64,000 nt of DNA from Papaver somniferum (lineage: Eukaryota; Streptophyta; Magnoliopsida; Ranunculales; Papaveraceae), in NCBI RefSeq assembly GCF_003573695.1, contig NC_039363.1, forward strand, positions 160,482,406 to 160,546,405, in the 5' to 3' direction. Under the pieces are notes generated by a model. The model did not search any database, had not been told where the DNA came from, and saw only the letters and a list, made by a program, of their open reading frames with translations. Below, piece by piece: positions 22,306 through 35,033 of the stretch. The number at the start of each line of letters is the position of its first letter. Position 1 is the stretch's first letter. A program made the translations under genes and the position numbers.

Positions 22306-24160
22306 TGTTGATGGTGGTTTTTAGTTCAGGGTTAAAATTGTAAACCTTGCGTTTAATGTGTTGTCACTCTGCAAAGAAACGGAGCCATGTAAAAGTGATG
22401 AGTGTTCAACCTCTTCACTGGTTATTGAGCAACTCAATATTTCCACATGAAATTTATCCAGAATGGTGCATGTAGCAACAATCCCAAAGATTCTGTAAAT
22501 TTCGGCATCATGCCCATGTTATTCAATTAATATAAGTTTCTTTGAATACTTTTTGTGCTATGTTCCCCGGACGAACCCTTAATATTGATATGACATGACA
22601 ATTTGAGTTCACTCGCAGCAGAGTAGCACGAATTTTCAAGTATCGAGGTTAAGGTCCTTGCGTAAAAGTACTCAATCAGAAAGCATACTGCTCTCTGGAA
22701 ATAAACTTAAAGAACTCTGTGTCAACACATAGAATTCAATCAATTTTATGATAATTCACAAGATTCAAATATTACCCTGACTAATTTTCAAAAATTAGGG
22801 TTTTGCGCCTTCCGCAATATATTAGACCTCGTTGGTCAAAATTAAGCTTAGGCGAACTAAGCAATTAATCCACCATGGATTAGAAGGTACAAAATCCTAC
22901 CCAAAATCAGAAAACAAGGAATAAAAGGAGCCGCGAAATAGGAGCAACAACAAAGGGAGGTGTGGCCATGCCTTAGGCCAGCCGGCGCCATTTGCAATTG
23001 GCCACGCCCCATGTTGCCCGACCGGCCCTATTTCCCGTCGACCAATCAAGTCGCCTTAAACCCGCCACACGCTGGCTGGGCCCATACTTTCCGGCTATAT
23101 CTCATTTCGACCAATCAAGTCGCTTTAAAATCGCCACACACACACACTATAAGTGGCCACGCCCATGCTTGGCTGGCCTCTTTTATGTTAACCAATCAGG
23201 TTGCTCTAAACTTGCCACAGTGTTAAAAGAGGCAAACTGCACCAGATGGTCACAAAGCGTGCCAACATGCCAAACGTGCCATGTTGCGCCAATGAGCTGA
23301 ACGACATGCCAACATGCCACTCCGCCATGCCAAACATGCCAACGTGTCGTAAATAACGCGCTTACGTGCTAACCTACCTCATGTTCGTTGCCAACGCTAT
23401 AACGTGCTTAAATTAGGGTTTTCTAGTCAGAAGCACGATTTTGCTTTAGGCGCATTAACCAAAACCCTAATTTCCAGTTGTGGCTCAAATTACGCCACTT
23501 TGGGCCCCACAACATGCCACGAGCCATGCGGGACCCAGGAAACCCTAGGAATGGCGCCATATCATAGCCACCCTTGTTCCTGTGGTCGTTTTCACATTAT
23601 GGCCTTACTATTGTTCCTTGGCGTGGCTATGGCGCCGTTTGCACAAAAAAAGTCACCATGCCGCGGCCGCATGCCACGCGCACTAATTAGGGTTTCGGCA
23701 TACCAAACTCTAATTTAGGCGAAGTTGCTACGCCAACCAAGCCTAATCATGCTACCCAGAGCATTGGGATTGATGTGGCAACTAGAACTAATGTTGCCAA
23801 GCCATATTTTGGTCTAACACCAATGTGCCAAAATCTAGCGGCCATGGCTACGTCAGGCTACTTGCACCATCATGCCACTGGCATGCACTAATTATGCCAA
23901 CCATGCCATTGTGCCACTGACATGCGCTAAATATGTCACTACGCTATTGGCATGTACCAATGACGCTACTGTGCTATTATTGGGCGCCAACAGACTGTGG
24001 CCATAATCAATGGCCACCCTTTCTCATGATTTACAATCTCAGACGTCCAAATTCGCCACAAAATTAACAGGCCCGTGGAAAGTATTAGGTGACCATCCAA
24101 GACAAGCCTAATAGCACCACATGCTATTCTCCTGCGGCAAGTCTCTTGACTTTGACTTGT
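22306..24160 (+). mobile_element. Left LTR of the Tat element, first part
   Basis: Begins TGTTGATGG and parallels the right LTR from 41544. It is interrupted at 24160, where the Athila element lies between '...tgacttgt' and 'caaacgtagc'. The remaining 691 bases are at 35034-35724. U3 contains three repeats with CCAAT boxes (23038-23220) and dense ATGCCA words (23255-23345, 23865-23960). Confidence 0.85.
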
Positions 24161-25722
24161 TGATGTGATTTGTAGATAGTGGTAAAAGTGGTTCGATTCT
24201 CAGACTTGTGAAGGATATTAATTAGACTTAAATTCTAATATTAAAATAGAAAACTCACTAAAAATTATAGCAAACTCAATCAAAGATGATATCAATACTA
24301 AAAGAAACACCGAGGCTAAGATTCCACTATTTTCCAAGTTCAAAGTGATTAAACCAATACTTATATTTATGCAATTTTCTTGTTTAATTTGATTCTAAAA
24401 TATTGCAACAAGTAGATTTTCAAAAGTAATAATTGTAAATACCAAGTATGAAGCATCAAAAGTCTTAAAACTAAGCATACTCCATCAAAATAGATCACAA
24501 TCACTCAAATAAAAATCATATTCAATAATAGTTCAAGGCAAATAATCATATAATTATTGCAAATAAAAAGATAAAATAGAATCTACCATTTTTTGTTGGA
24601 AAAATAGCTTCCTCTATCGCCTCAGCAATGGGGTTTGGCTCCTCATATTAATCATGATCTCAAAATGTGTGTTTGTTGCTCAAAAGATGATTAAAAGAGT
24701 GAAAAGTAATAACACAGACTGTTTGCAACAGTGTATTGGTGTTGCAAAACAGCTGTTACAATGGAACTGTTACAGAAAAACTGTTGCTTTGTCGCTGATT
24801 TTAAGACCCTAAAATAAGACTGCCCTGAACAGCTTAATGTTCTTCAGCTGTTAAACAACGACACTTTTCTGCGACTGTTTACCGAGCGTCAATGTTCTTC
24901 GCGTTCTTTTCTTCAGCAGCAGCAGCAGCAGAAACAGAGTTTGGTAAAGCTCTGATTTCTTCTTCTCTGGCTCTCCTTAGGTTCCAAACTCTCGACACCT
25001 CTTCTATATGACCCAAGACATCTATTTATATCAAAAATACCGATTAAATCTCTCCCAAATCTTCCAAAATCTCTTTCCTTCTCTTCACGTCCAAGTTGCG
25101 ACAATTTCTTGTTTTAGGATTTTTACGCGTTTCTGAGCTTTCCTTTTTATTCTAAACTCTTCCTTAGATAGATACAAATCTTTGGGAAGGTTTACAGCAC
25201 TTTAATCTCTCTAAAATTCCCTAAAACAGGTCACACACGTGACTTTCCATATTTTCTGTTGTGATAAAAATCCATCGATTGAGCCTAGTCTAATCGATTT
25301 CAACACCCATATCAGATTCCTAGACCCATAAGGAGTCTATCCTATGAAAATCATAGGTTTAATCGACCTCAAACTCCTTCAAATCAAGAACCCTAAATCT
25401 GCCAGAACTGTATCCACTTTCCCGCCTTTTGAATTTCAAATGTAGAAGATGGTTGCCCCCTATCCAGAGTAGGGGTGCGATTAGCAGATGCCTGAAAATG
25501 GGATGCCCCTTAGTAATTAGGTTACCCTTTATCCAAAGTGAGGGTCTGAATAGAAAATGTCCTCCCATGAACGCAAAAAAACACTTTTCGAGCAAATTTC
25601 TCCGCAAAATCTTATTTTTCCAAAAACACCTACAAAGACATAAAAAGCCAAAATAAATACAAAATCGAGCACTAACAATATATACAATTGAGATTATATC
25701 AGACACAAAAATGTGTCTATCA
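24161..25722 (-). repeat. Athila 3' LTR
   Basis: 1562 bp. TATA-like 'gatataaatag' on the minus strand near 25020-25035; a CAG/CTG triplet run at ~24915. The inverted repeat AGACACATTTTTGTGTCT lies just inside the outer end (25701-25718). Confidence 0.9.
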
Positions 25723-27029
25723 AATACCCCCCAAACCTATTATTTGCTAGTCCTCGAGCAAAAATAAAATAGAAATAAAATCCTAACTCACTGTTGCAGG
25801 CATCGTCGATTGCATTTAGCGTATGCAATAAGCCTTTAAACCCTTAGGTGTCCCTAGTGGCGGAGTGTTGTCTCCGGAGGGCTTACCAGAGGTATACCCA
25901 CAAAACCTTTTTACTCCAGACCCTAACTATCTACACAAAACCTTGGAAGGCACTAAAGAATCTCCTTGGTTGGCATACTTATTGACTACATGATGAAGTA
26001 CCCTGATGCGAAATTCCAATTGTTGTACACGAGTTTGCACTCAAGCATACTCAAATTCATATGAAGTGACAGAGCTCTACTCATATAGTCGCACTATGGA
26101 CATCAATATCCGGAGTCAAAACTAATCACATGGATAGATCACGAAGATGGATATAAAAAAACATAAATGGTTTTGATGTTTACTAGGTGAACGGTGTTTC
26201 TCATATCTGTCTGAAGGCCTCCGCCAAAATGAACTTATCCTAATGGACTGAGATACTAGTCTGACTAATATCAACACATTGGCATATACAAGGGAACCGG
26301 TGATTGATAATCCTAACTCTAGGTCAACACAACTGGCATACACAAGGGTTCTAGTGGTCGACTTTATTGAATTTATTCCAGTTGGTCTGATGGCCTGGTC
26401 TTTTTTTTCTTTTTTTGTATCTCAATCACTCTAATTCACTCTAGCATTGGTAACAACTTGAATCGTGAGCCCCACCTAATCACTTAGAGAAACATAGTTT
26501 AAAAACAAAACAAAATAAAAACAGAAGCGAAAAGGACTCAACGAGATATGGTGAAACTATCATGTTATTTCTAACACTTGAGCTCTGTGATTTTATGAAT
26601 AGACTCTTTAGATGTTGCCATCTAGTCAGATTGGTTCCTCAAATCCTACAAACAAAATGCTTCCATCCACTTAGATTAGTTAGTGCCATCCTTAATAAGC
26701 ATAAATTTATAGGCTTTGGAGTTTATTTATTGCAACGAAAAGGTAACAAAAAGTTCTACCCCACCCCCAAACTTAAATCTAACATTTTCCTCAATGTTTC
26801 TAATTAAAGAACAGTACCAAAAATATAAGTATCATGAGGAAATAGTAAAGAGAGAAGTCGGAAAGATAGTACCTGGGTGAAGTGTAACCAAAAACCTACA
26901 AAAATATTATACAACATACAAAATCGCCTCGATGGTCAATCAAGGTAAACAGGGTCCTCCAGAGGGACATCCTCAACATCACCTGTAGGAAAAGGCTCTA
27001 AAAAGGTCTTCAATCGTTGACCGTTAACC
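25723..27029 (-). other. Athila 3' region without pol
   Basis: Polypurine tract at 25723-25740, then ~1.3 kb with no convincing protein; no env-like frame was found. Blocks such as 'gagtttgcactcaagcatac' (26030) and 'taacacttgagctctgtgat' (26572) recur in the 3' part of the array element (58640-58700 and 58080-58110). The two element types therefore share this region. Confidence 0.7.
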
Positions 27030-28250
27030 TTCTAAGAACTACTACCATCTGGTGTATCAATCTCAACAACGCCATGAGGAAAAACAGTACGGACCACAAA
27101 AGGACCGGTCCACCGAGAGCGCAACTTCCCGGGGAATAGAGGCAAACGAGTGTCACACAGAAGAAATTTTTGACCTGGAGAAAATGACTTTCGTAAAATA
27201 TTCCTATCATGCACAAGTTTCATTTTGTTCTTATACTCCTTAGCACTATCGTATGCATCTCTACGAATCTCGTTCAACTCATTGAGCTGGAGATTTCTTT
27301 GAGCTCCTGCCTTGTCAGTGAAAAGTTTAAATTCTTAATAGCCAAATAGGCTCGATGCTCTAACTCAACAGGCAGGTGACATGCCTTTCCAAACACTAAA
27401 CGATAAGGTGACATTCCAATGGGTGTCTTAAACGCAGTACGGTAAGCCCATAAGGCATCAGTAAGCCTCGACGACCAGTCTTTCCTATTTGGTTAACTGT
27501 TTTCTCTAGAATAGGTTTAGTTTCCCTATTGGAAACATCTACCCGACCACTAGTCTGAGGGTGATATGGGGTTGCTACTTTACGGGTAATACCGTATTGT
27601 TTCATTAAAAGAGAAAACGGTCTATTACAAAAGTGTGAACCTCCATCACTAATTATAGCTCGCGGCGTACCAAAACGTGTAAGTATATTCTCTTTCAAAA
27701 ACTGGACTACGACCCTGTGGTCATTCGTTCTACACGGAACCGCCTCAACCCACTTAGACACATAGTCTACAACGACAAGTATGTAAAGATAACCAAAAGA
27801 AATAGGAAATGGACCCATAAAATAAATGCCCCACACATCAAAGACCTCAATCACTAAAATAGGGTTCAAAGGCATCATATTTCTACAGGAAATGGTTCCT
27901 AACTTCTGGCAACGCTCACAAGAAACACAATGACTATGTGAATCTTTAAACAACGAAGGCCAGTAAAATCCACACTGCAAAATCTTAGCAGCAGTCTTCT
28001 TAGCACTAAAATGACCCCCACATGCATGTTCATGGCAAAAGGAGATAATACTAGACTGGTCACTCTCAGATACACATCTCCTAATAATATAGTCCGGACA
28101 ATACTTAAACAGATAAGGATCGTCCCAAAAGAAATGCTTAACCTCGGCTAAAAACCTAGAACGATATTGCTTACCCCAATGTTGAGGGGTTCGACCAGTA
28201 ACAAGATAATTCACTATATTTGCATACCAAGGTGATTGGGAAACAGAGAA
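27030..28250 (-). pseudogene. Athila integrase, catalytically dead and frameshifted
   Basis: The minus strand shows the zinc-binding HHCC region ([16 protein letters not shown]... [11 protein letters not shown]). In the core, the first catalytic aspartate of the D,D-35-E triad is tyrosine ([10 protein letters not shown]; codon 27822-27824 reads TAT), the second is kept ([10 protein letters not shown]), and the glutamate is aspartate ([11 protein letters not shown]). A frameshift near 27485 moves the rest ([15 protein letters not shown], then [24 protein letters not shown] sequence) to other frames, ending near 27030. An integrase with these changes could not join DNA; it is a relic. Confidence 0.85.
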
Positions 28251-30005
28251 CAATTGTTCATCGGGAAAGCTATCCCTTATAGGATGGGAATCACTAGGGG
28301 AACTAACAACTAGCCTAGACAAGTGATCTGCTACTACATTTTCTACACCCTTTTTGTCTCTAATGTCTGGGGAAAATTCCTGTAACAATAGGATCCATCT
28401 AATCAATCTAGGTTTGGTATCCTTCTTAGATAAAAGGTATTTCAAAGCAGCATGATCTGTATAGATTATGATCTTAGAACCTAATAGGTAGGACCTAAAC
28501 TTATCCAAGGAAAACACGATGGATAAAAGTTCCTTCTCGGTAGTTGTGTAGTTCATTTGGGCATCATTCAGAGTTTTTCTAGCATAATAAATCACATGAA
28601 GTAATTTGTTTTCTCGTTGTCCTAAAACGACGCCTATAGCATAATCTGAAGAATCACACATAATCTCAAAGGGTAGGTTCCAGTTAGGTGCCTGGACTAT
28701 CGGGGCAGTAGTGAGTAAAGTTTTAAGCTTCTCAAAAGCCTCTAACCAAGCATCATCAAAGACACACTTAACATCTTTTGCAAGCAAATTGCAAAGAGGT
28801 CTAGAAATCAAGCTAAAATCCTTAATGAATCGACGGTAAAAACCTGCATTCCCTAGGAATGACCTAATATCTTTTACGGTTTTTGGGACCTGTAAAGTCA
28901 TAATAAGGTCAACTTTGGCTTTGTCTACCTCTATACCCTTTGAAGAGACGATGTGCCCTAACACAATTCCTGATTTAAAAATGAAATGGCATTTTTCCCA
29001 ATTAAGCACTAAATTTTTTTCCTTACACCTAGTCAACACTAATGTCAAATGATGCAAGCACTCATCGAAAGATGAACCAAACACTGAAAAATCATCCATA
29101 AAGACCTCTAAGAACCATTCTACCATATCAGAAAATACGCTCATCATACAACGCTGAAAAGTCGCAGGGGCATTACAAAGCCCGAAAGGCATGCGTCTAT
29201 ACGCAAAGGTACCAAAGGGTCAGGTAAAAGTGGTTTTCTCTTGGTCTTCTGGGGCAATAACGATCTGATTATAATCGGAGTAGCCATCTAAGAAGCAATA
29301 GTGACTATGTCCAGCTAATCGCTCTAGCATTTGGTTGATAAAAGGAAGGGGAAAGTGATCCTTCCTTGTGACCTTGTTCAATTTCCTATAGTCAATACAC
29401 ACACGCCATCCCGTGGTCACTCGAGTTAGGATTAATTCATTATTATCATTCTGGACTACAGTGATACCTGATTTCTTGGGGACAACCTGAACAGGGCTGA
29501 CCCACTTACTGTCTGAAATTGGGTAAATAATACCCGCATCTAACAACTTAAGCACCTCTTTTCGAACTACCTCTTTCATGTTAGGGTTCAGTCGACGTTG
29601 CATCTCCCTAGAAGGTTTGGAGTCTTCCTATAAATGAATCTGATGCATACACACAGTAGGACATATACCCTTAATGTCTGTTATAGTCCACCCTAAAGCT
29701 TCCTTATTGTCTTGAAGTACATTTACTAGCCTACTTTCCTGATCACTATCCAAATCGGAAGCTACAATCACAAGTAAAGTCTCAGATGGGCCTACAAACA
29801 CATACTTTAGAGTATCGGGTAGTCGTTTAAGGTCCAACTTTGGGGGCTCTTCTAAAGAAGGAATTAGGGTAGTCTCAGAAACTGGTAACGGTTCGAACCT
29901 ATATTTCCATCTATCAGTGTCTAACACAGGGGTAGAATCTAATAGAGTATTCACCTGTTTAATAGTGCTATCGTCGTCAAACCTAAACCAAAATGGGATA
30001 GACAA
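28251..30005 (-). pseudogene. Athila reverse transcriptase-RNase H with nonsense mutations
   Basis: In minus frame: a pre-RT linker (ALGWTITDIKGICP), then RT with [70 protein letters not shown] and the polymerase motif FMDDFSVFG (F-x-DD, normal in this lineage). RNase H follows with conserved acidic residues ([36 protein letters not shown]). Two in-frame stops break it: TAG at ~29626 in place of a Glu codon (HQIHL*EDSKPSRE) and TGA at ~29219 where Cys is expected ([13 protein letters not shown]). A frameshift near 30000 separates it from protease. Confidence 0.9.
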
Positions 30006-30490
30006 CTTTCTAATGGGACTTCAGACAAAATGTTTGGTAATGACTCCTGAACTAAGGCTTATATCATGTTCACCTCTTCAACACATGTGTCATCTAGCTC
30101 ATGAGGTTTGTTACTGATATTAAAAATGTTCATCTCCATAGTCATATTACCAAAAGTTAAACTCATCACACCATTTCGACAGTTAATGATCGCATTAGAT
30201 GTAGCTAAAAATGGGTGACCTAAAATCACAGGTATCTGGTTCTCTGGGTCAGGCACAGGTTGGGTATCTAGGACCACGATATCCACTGGATAAATAAAAT
30301 TGTCGACCTCAATAAGAACATCCTCGATAACACCTCGAGGGATTTTAACAGACCTATCAGCTAACTGCAGTGTCATCTGAGTAGGTTTCAGTTCACCAAG
30401 TCCTAGCTGTAAGTATACATGGAATGGCAGTAAGTTCACACTGTCTCCTAAGCCAAGTAAAGCTTTTTCTAATCGGAAGTTACCTATTTT
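30006..30490 (-). pseudogene. Athila aspartic protease remnant
   Basis: The minus frame from 30490 shows KIGNFRLEKALLGLGDSVNL, then VIEDVLIEVDNFIYPVDIVV and IPVILGHPFLATSNAIINC. The active-site block is normally LLDLGASVNL; here the aspartate is glycine, so catalysis would be lost. A TGA at ~30488 replaces a Cys codon just upstream and a TAA closes the frame at ~30057. Confidence 0.85.
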
Positions 30491-32352
30491 TCAAGCAATG
30501 GTAGGAGAACCTGGGTCTTTGTACTTTGGAGTTGTGGTGTTCTGAATGATTGAACTTACATGACTAGCTAAAAAGGCTTTCTTATGGACGCTAAGTTTTC
30601 GCATATCCTTAAGGAACTTGGCATAAGAAGGAATTTTCCTAATTTCATCTAATAAAGGAAAGTTTATGGTAACTTGCTTAAAAACCTCCACTATGTCATT
30701 AAAGTTCGATTCCTTCTTTGTTGGTACTAATAGCTGAGGAAATGGGGCTCTAGGCATAAAATCAGACCTTTTAGGAACCGAGTTCACATCATCAGAAACT
30801 TTATCAGTCTCTTCAGCTACTGGTTCTGAGAGGTGAGATCCTGAGGGGTGAACTACAGTATGTTCATTATCGGGCATGGTTACCTTATTGTCTACAACTT
30901 TACCACTTCTAAGGGTTCTAACAGCATTCAATTGATTCGATGGTTTTGCACCTAATTCATGAACTCCTCTAGGGTTGGGTTGTGTTTGACTAAGAAACTC
31001 ACCTTTTTCTCTCAAAGAATCACTTATCAGACCAACCTGGGTTTTTAACTCGGAAATAGCCTGACTATTTTCTTGTTCTATCATGTTACTAGCTTGTAGA
31101 CTCTATTCTACGGATAACTGAAATTTTGCAGTTTGCTGAGTTAACAAGGCGAGAGATTCGTCTAAACTTAGGATTTTCTTATCTGACTGATTCTGAAACT
31201 GAGCTAGTCCTGAAGGATTCTTAGTATAGCCAAAACCTGGGGAGCATTAGAATTACTAATCTCAGTTTGACTTTGGCCCTTAGACCACGAAAGGTTCAGA
31301 TGGTTTCTACAACCAGGATTATAGGTTTCTGAATATGGGTCAATCTTTTGACGGTTATCAAATCTAGTGTTATTATAAAGAGCATTGGCTTGCTCTTCAA
31401 TATTCTGGCCTTCCCAAAAAGGCTCCACTCTACCACTAGTCAGGCCCACTTCTAAGGCTTCTAACCTTTTTGCTATAGCAACAATTTTGGCATCTGATTC
31501 ATAGCCTCCTTCTACCCTATTAACGTTTCCTCTACTTAAAAGAATTGTTTTCTGGGGTGCCCTACTATTTTCCCATTGCTGGGTTTTTTCGGCGATTTCA
31601 TTAAAAAATTCCATCGCCGCATCAACAGTTTGGTTTTCAAATCCACCAGTGCATAGAGACTCAACCATGGCCGTTGTGGAATATAAACCCTCATAAAGGA
31701 TCTGAACTAGCCTAACCTTTTTTAAACCATGATGAGGACACTGGGATAATTAATTATTGAACCTTTCCAAATACCTATATAAAGATTCTCCCTCTTGTTG
31801 TGAAAAATGTGCATATTTGCGTCCTAATAGACGATGTTTTGTGCCTAGGGAAAAACTTATTGAAAAAGGCAGATGTAAGTTGTTCATATGTCTCAATTGA
31901 CTCGGAGTCCAAACTATATAGCCACGAATTGGCCTTATCTTTCAGGGAAAATAAGAATAACCTAAGTTTCAAAGCATCATCATTTAAGCCTCTAATTCTT
32001 AGAGTACTACAAATTTCCTCAAAATCCCTAACATGGTAATAAGGGTTTTCATTTTCTTTCCCTAAAATGATTGGGAGCATCTATAAGTCCCAGGTTTCAG
32101 TTCATAGGGTGCCTCCGTTTCAGCTAACTTAATACACGAAGGACGAGTAGTCCTAGTTGGATTCAACAAAGCTTTCAAAGTTGCCATTTCTGGCGCTATC
32201 AGAGCAACATGGATTCTCTCCTCAGTCAAAGGACGTTCAAAAACAGACTCTTCAAAAGTCGGACTTTCTAGATTAAGGTAATCGAGACGCTTCGAACTAC
32301 TAGGTTTCTCTTTAACAAATCTACCTAGTGCGTCTCTTTTACGTTCATGCAT
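30491..32352 (-). pseudogene. Athila gag, frameshifted
   Basis: Starts at ATG 32352 (MHERKRDALGRF). Typical gag blocks follow: LKPGTY, a frameshift at ~32078, MLPIILGKENENPYYHVRDF, FFNKFFPRHKTSSIRTQICT, another frame change near 31780, then VESLCTGGFENQTVDAAMEF and a charged C-terminal part (30491-31084) with FNDIVEVFKQVTINFPLLD. Gag forms the particle around element RNA. Two frameshifts and several stops (near 31204 and 31105) mean it is broken. The leader between the primer site and this ATG (32353-33440) is non-coding and shared with the array element. Confidence 0.88.
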
Positions 32353-33367
32353 ACAATATAATTTTCTAATTTGGAAGGGTAAGCAAACACAGATCAAGGC
32401 CGACTCAACCAAATCAAACCTATTGATTTCTAGCAAACAAAAAGCATGATGGCTCCACTTAGATTGTTTCTAGACCAGCTTCTAATCCTTCGAACGGGAA
32501 TTCGTTACAATTTAAGCAGACCCATCTGGAATCAATCCGAGTTAACGTAAGTTGAATAGAGGCGAGGGAAGCTCGGTGGAGCTTTGATACCCAAGGCCTC
32601 ACCGGTATTACAAGGCGGCGCAGTCACACATTCAACTTACAGAAACCGTCAAGAACTTCGAAGTATGCTTAAAAGAGTAACCAATATTTTTCGAATGACT
32701 TTCCTGTTAAGCTCGTTACCCTATCGGTCTCGTTCTAGTCAAAATTTTAGGCTTAGGTTCGCGTAGGTTACGTGTTCCTACAGCGGGCAAGAAGAGAACG
32801 GTGATGAAATCCGAACCCTTATCTTCTATGGTCAGGCCTTGCCCTTTACTAGGAAAATAAATGTCCGTATTCAGTCCTCAACATATATGCATACGAAGGA
32901 GTCCATAACTCGCTGACAGGGGATTCGCGAGTGTTTAGAATCTTATCTCCCGTTCCAGACGGGAGATGAATCGGTTGTAGTCGACTCGGGCCACTGAATC
33001 CGATGTCTAGTGTACGAACCCAAGGTGCAGAGACAATATCGTAATTGTCCTCCTTCTCTGCAAACATTTTATATTTAAAGTACCCTTCCGTAGGGTAATA
33101 AAAAAATGTCCCAAAGTCCAAATGTCCAAAAGTCCAAAAAAAAACACAAAAATAATAAACCCTAGTACAATTTTTTTTTTAAAATAAAATAAACAAACCC
33201 TAAACTAAAATTGTCTAAAATAAAATTGTCTTCTTTTCTGTTCTTTTTGCTTTAATCTTTAGCTCCAAGTCTTTATGAAATCACCAAACTCCTTGGCTCA
33301 ATTTTCTTTATGATCCAGAACCTGTAGACACAAGATAAATGCCCAAAAACATAAAAAAGGACAAAAA

Positions 33368-33425
33368 TAATAATAAAATAAATAAATAAATAAATAAATA
33401 AATAAGAAATAAATAAAATAAATCT
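33368..33425. repeat. (AAAT)n microsatellite
   Basis: Run of 'aaataaataaat' units in the Athila leader close to the primer binding site. Confidence 0.9.
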
Positions 33426-33442
33426 AAAACCCTAAAAACAAG

Positions 33443-33460
33443 TCCGCGTCGGCGGCGCCA
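33443..33460 (-). other. Athila primer binding site
   Basis: Minus-strand TGGCGCCGCCGACGCGGA, five bases from the LTR. It begins like the tRNA-Asp-type site (TGGCGCCG...) of Athila/Tat elements. The same 18 bases follow the LTRs at 50213 and 55003. Confidence 0.85.
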
Positions 33461-33465
33461 AAAAT

Positions 33466-35028
33466 TGATGTGATTTGTAGATAGTGGTAAAAGTGGTTCG
33501 ATTCTCAGACTTGTGAAGGATATTAATTAGACTTAAATTCTAGTATTAAAATAGAAAACTCACTAAAAATTATAGCAAACTCAATCAAAGATGATATCAA
33601 TACTAAAAGAAACACTGAGGCTAAGATTCCACTATTTTCCAAGTTCAAAGTGATTAAACCAATACTTATATTTATGCAATTTTCTTGTTTAATTTGATTC
33701 TAAAATATTGCAACAAGTAGATTTTCAAAAGTAATAATTGTAAATACCAAGTATGAAGCATCAAAAGTCTTAAAACTAAGCATACTCCATCAAAATAGAT
33801 CACAATCACTCAAATAAAAATCATATTCAATAATAGTTCAAGGCAAATAATCATATAATTATTGCAAATAAAAAGATAAAATAGAATCTACCATTTTTTG
33901 TTGGAAAAATAGATTCCTCTATCGCCTCAGCAATGGGGTTTAGCTCCTCATATTAATAATGATCTCAAAATGTGTGTTTGTTGCTCAAAAGATGATTAAA
34001 AGAGTGAAAAGTAATAACACAGACTGTTTGCAACAGTGTATTGGTGTTGCAAAACAGCTGTTACAATGGAACTGTTACAGAAAAACTGTTGCTTTGTCGC
34101 TGATTTTAAGACCCTAAAATAAGACTGCCCTGAACAGCTTAATGTTCTTCAGCTGTTAAACAACGACACTGTTCTGCGACTGTTTACCGAGCGTCAATGT
34201 TCTTCGCGTTCTTCTTCTTAAGCAGTAGCAGCAGCAGAAACAGAGTTTGGTAAAGCTCTGATTTCTTCTTCTCTGGCTCTCCTTAGGTTCCAAACTCTCG
34301 ACACCTCTTCAATATGACCTAAGACATCTATTTATATCAAAAATACCGATTAAATCTCTCCCAAATCTTCCAAAATCTCTTTCCTTCTCTTCACGGCACA
34401 GTTGCGACAATTTCTTGTTTTAGGATTTTTACGCGTTTCTGAGCTTTCCTTTTTATTCTAAACTCTTCCTTAGATAGATACAAAATCTTTGGGAAGGTTT
34501 ACAACACTTTAATCTCTCTAAAATTCCCTAAAACAGGTCACAAACGTGACTTTCCATATTTTCTGTTGTGATAAAAATCCATCGATTGAGCCTAGTCTAA
34601 CCGATTTCAACACCCATATCAGATTCCTAGACCCATAAGGAGTCTATCCTATGAAAATCAGAGGTTTAATCGACCTCAAACTCCTTCAAATCAAGAACCC
34701 TAAATCTGCCAGAACTGTATCCACTTTCACGCCTTTTGAATTTCAAATGTAGAAGATGGTTGCCCCCTATCCAGAGTAGGGTTGCGATTAGCAGATGCCT
34801 GAAAATGGGATGCCCCTTAGTAATTAGGTTACCCCTTATCCAAAGTGAGGGTCCTAATAGCAAATGTCCTCCCATGAACGCAAAAAAACACTTTTCGGGC
34901 CAATTTCGCCGCAAAATCTTATTTTCCAAAAACACCTACAAAGACATAAAAAGCCAAAATAAATACAAAATAGAGCACTAACAGTATATACAATTGAGAT
35001 TATATCAGACACAAAAATGTGTCTATCA
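33466..35028 (-). repeat. Athila 5' LTR
   Basis: 1563 bp, same structure as 24161-25722. The inner end abuts the primer site and the outer end abuts ctttt, the right copy of the target duplication. Confidence 0.9.
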
Positions 35029-35033
35029 CTTTT

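Larger units (their letters stand above)
24161..35028 (-). mobile_element. Athila-like Ty3/gypsy element, full length but inactive
   Basis: 10,868 bp, minus orientation. LTRs are at 33466-35028 (5') and 24161-25722 (3'), both reading TGATAGACAC...CACATCA in element sense and differing at roughly 30 sites by eye (about 2%). The primer site is 33443-33460 (TGGCGCCGCCGACGCGGA, resembling the tRNA-Asp type) and the polypurine tract is 25723-25740. The target duplication is cttgt (24156-24160) / ctttt (35029-35033). The undisturbed target exists in the Tat right LTR near 43430, which proves insertion into the older LTR. Gag, protease, RT, RNase H and integrase remnants occur in the expected order, with several stops and frameshifts. 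Confidence 0.92.

Noticed and set aside
22960..23718. Overlapping 88-104-codon frames, repeated at 42235-42980
   Set aside because: Identical position in both Tat LTRs; they reflect GC-rich repeats of the LTR, not a gene.
25723..27029. Possible env-like ORF in the Athila 3' region
   Set aside because: Only short frames without signal peptide or membrane segment in the expected orientation.
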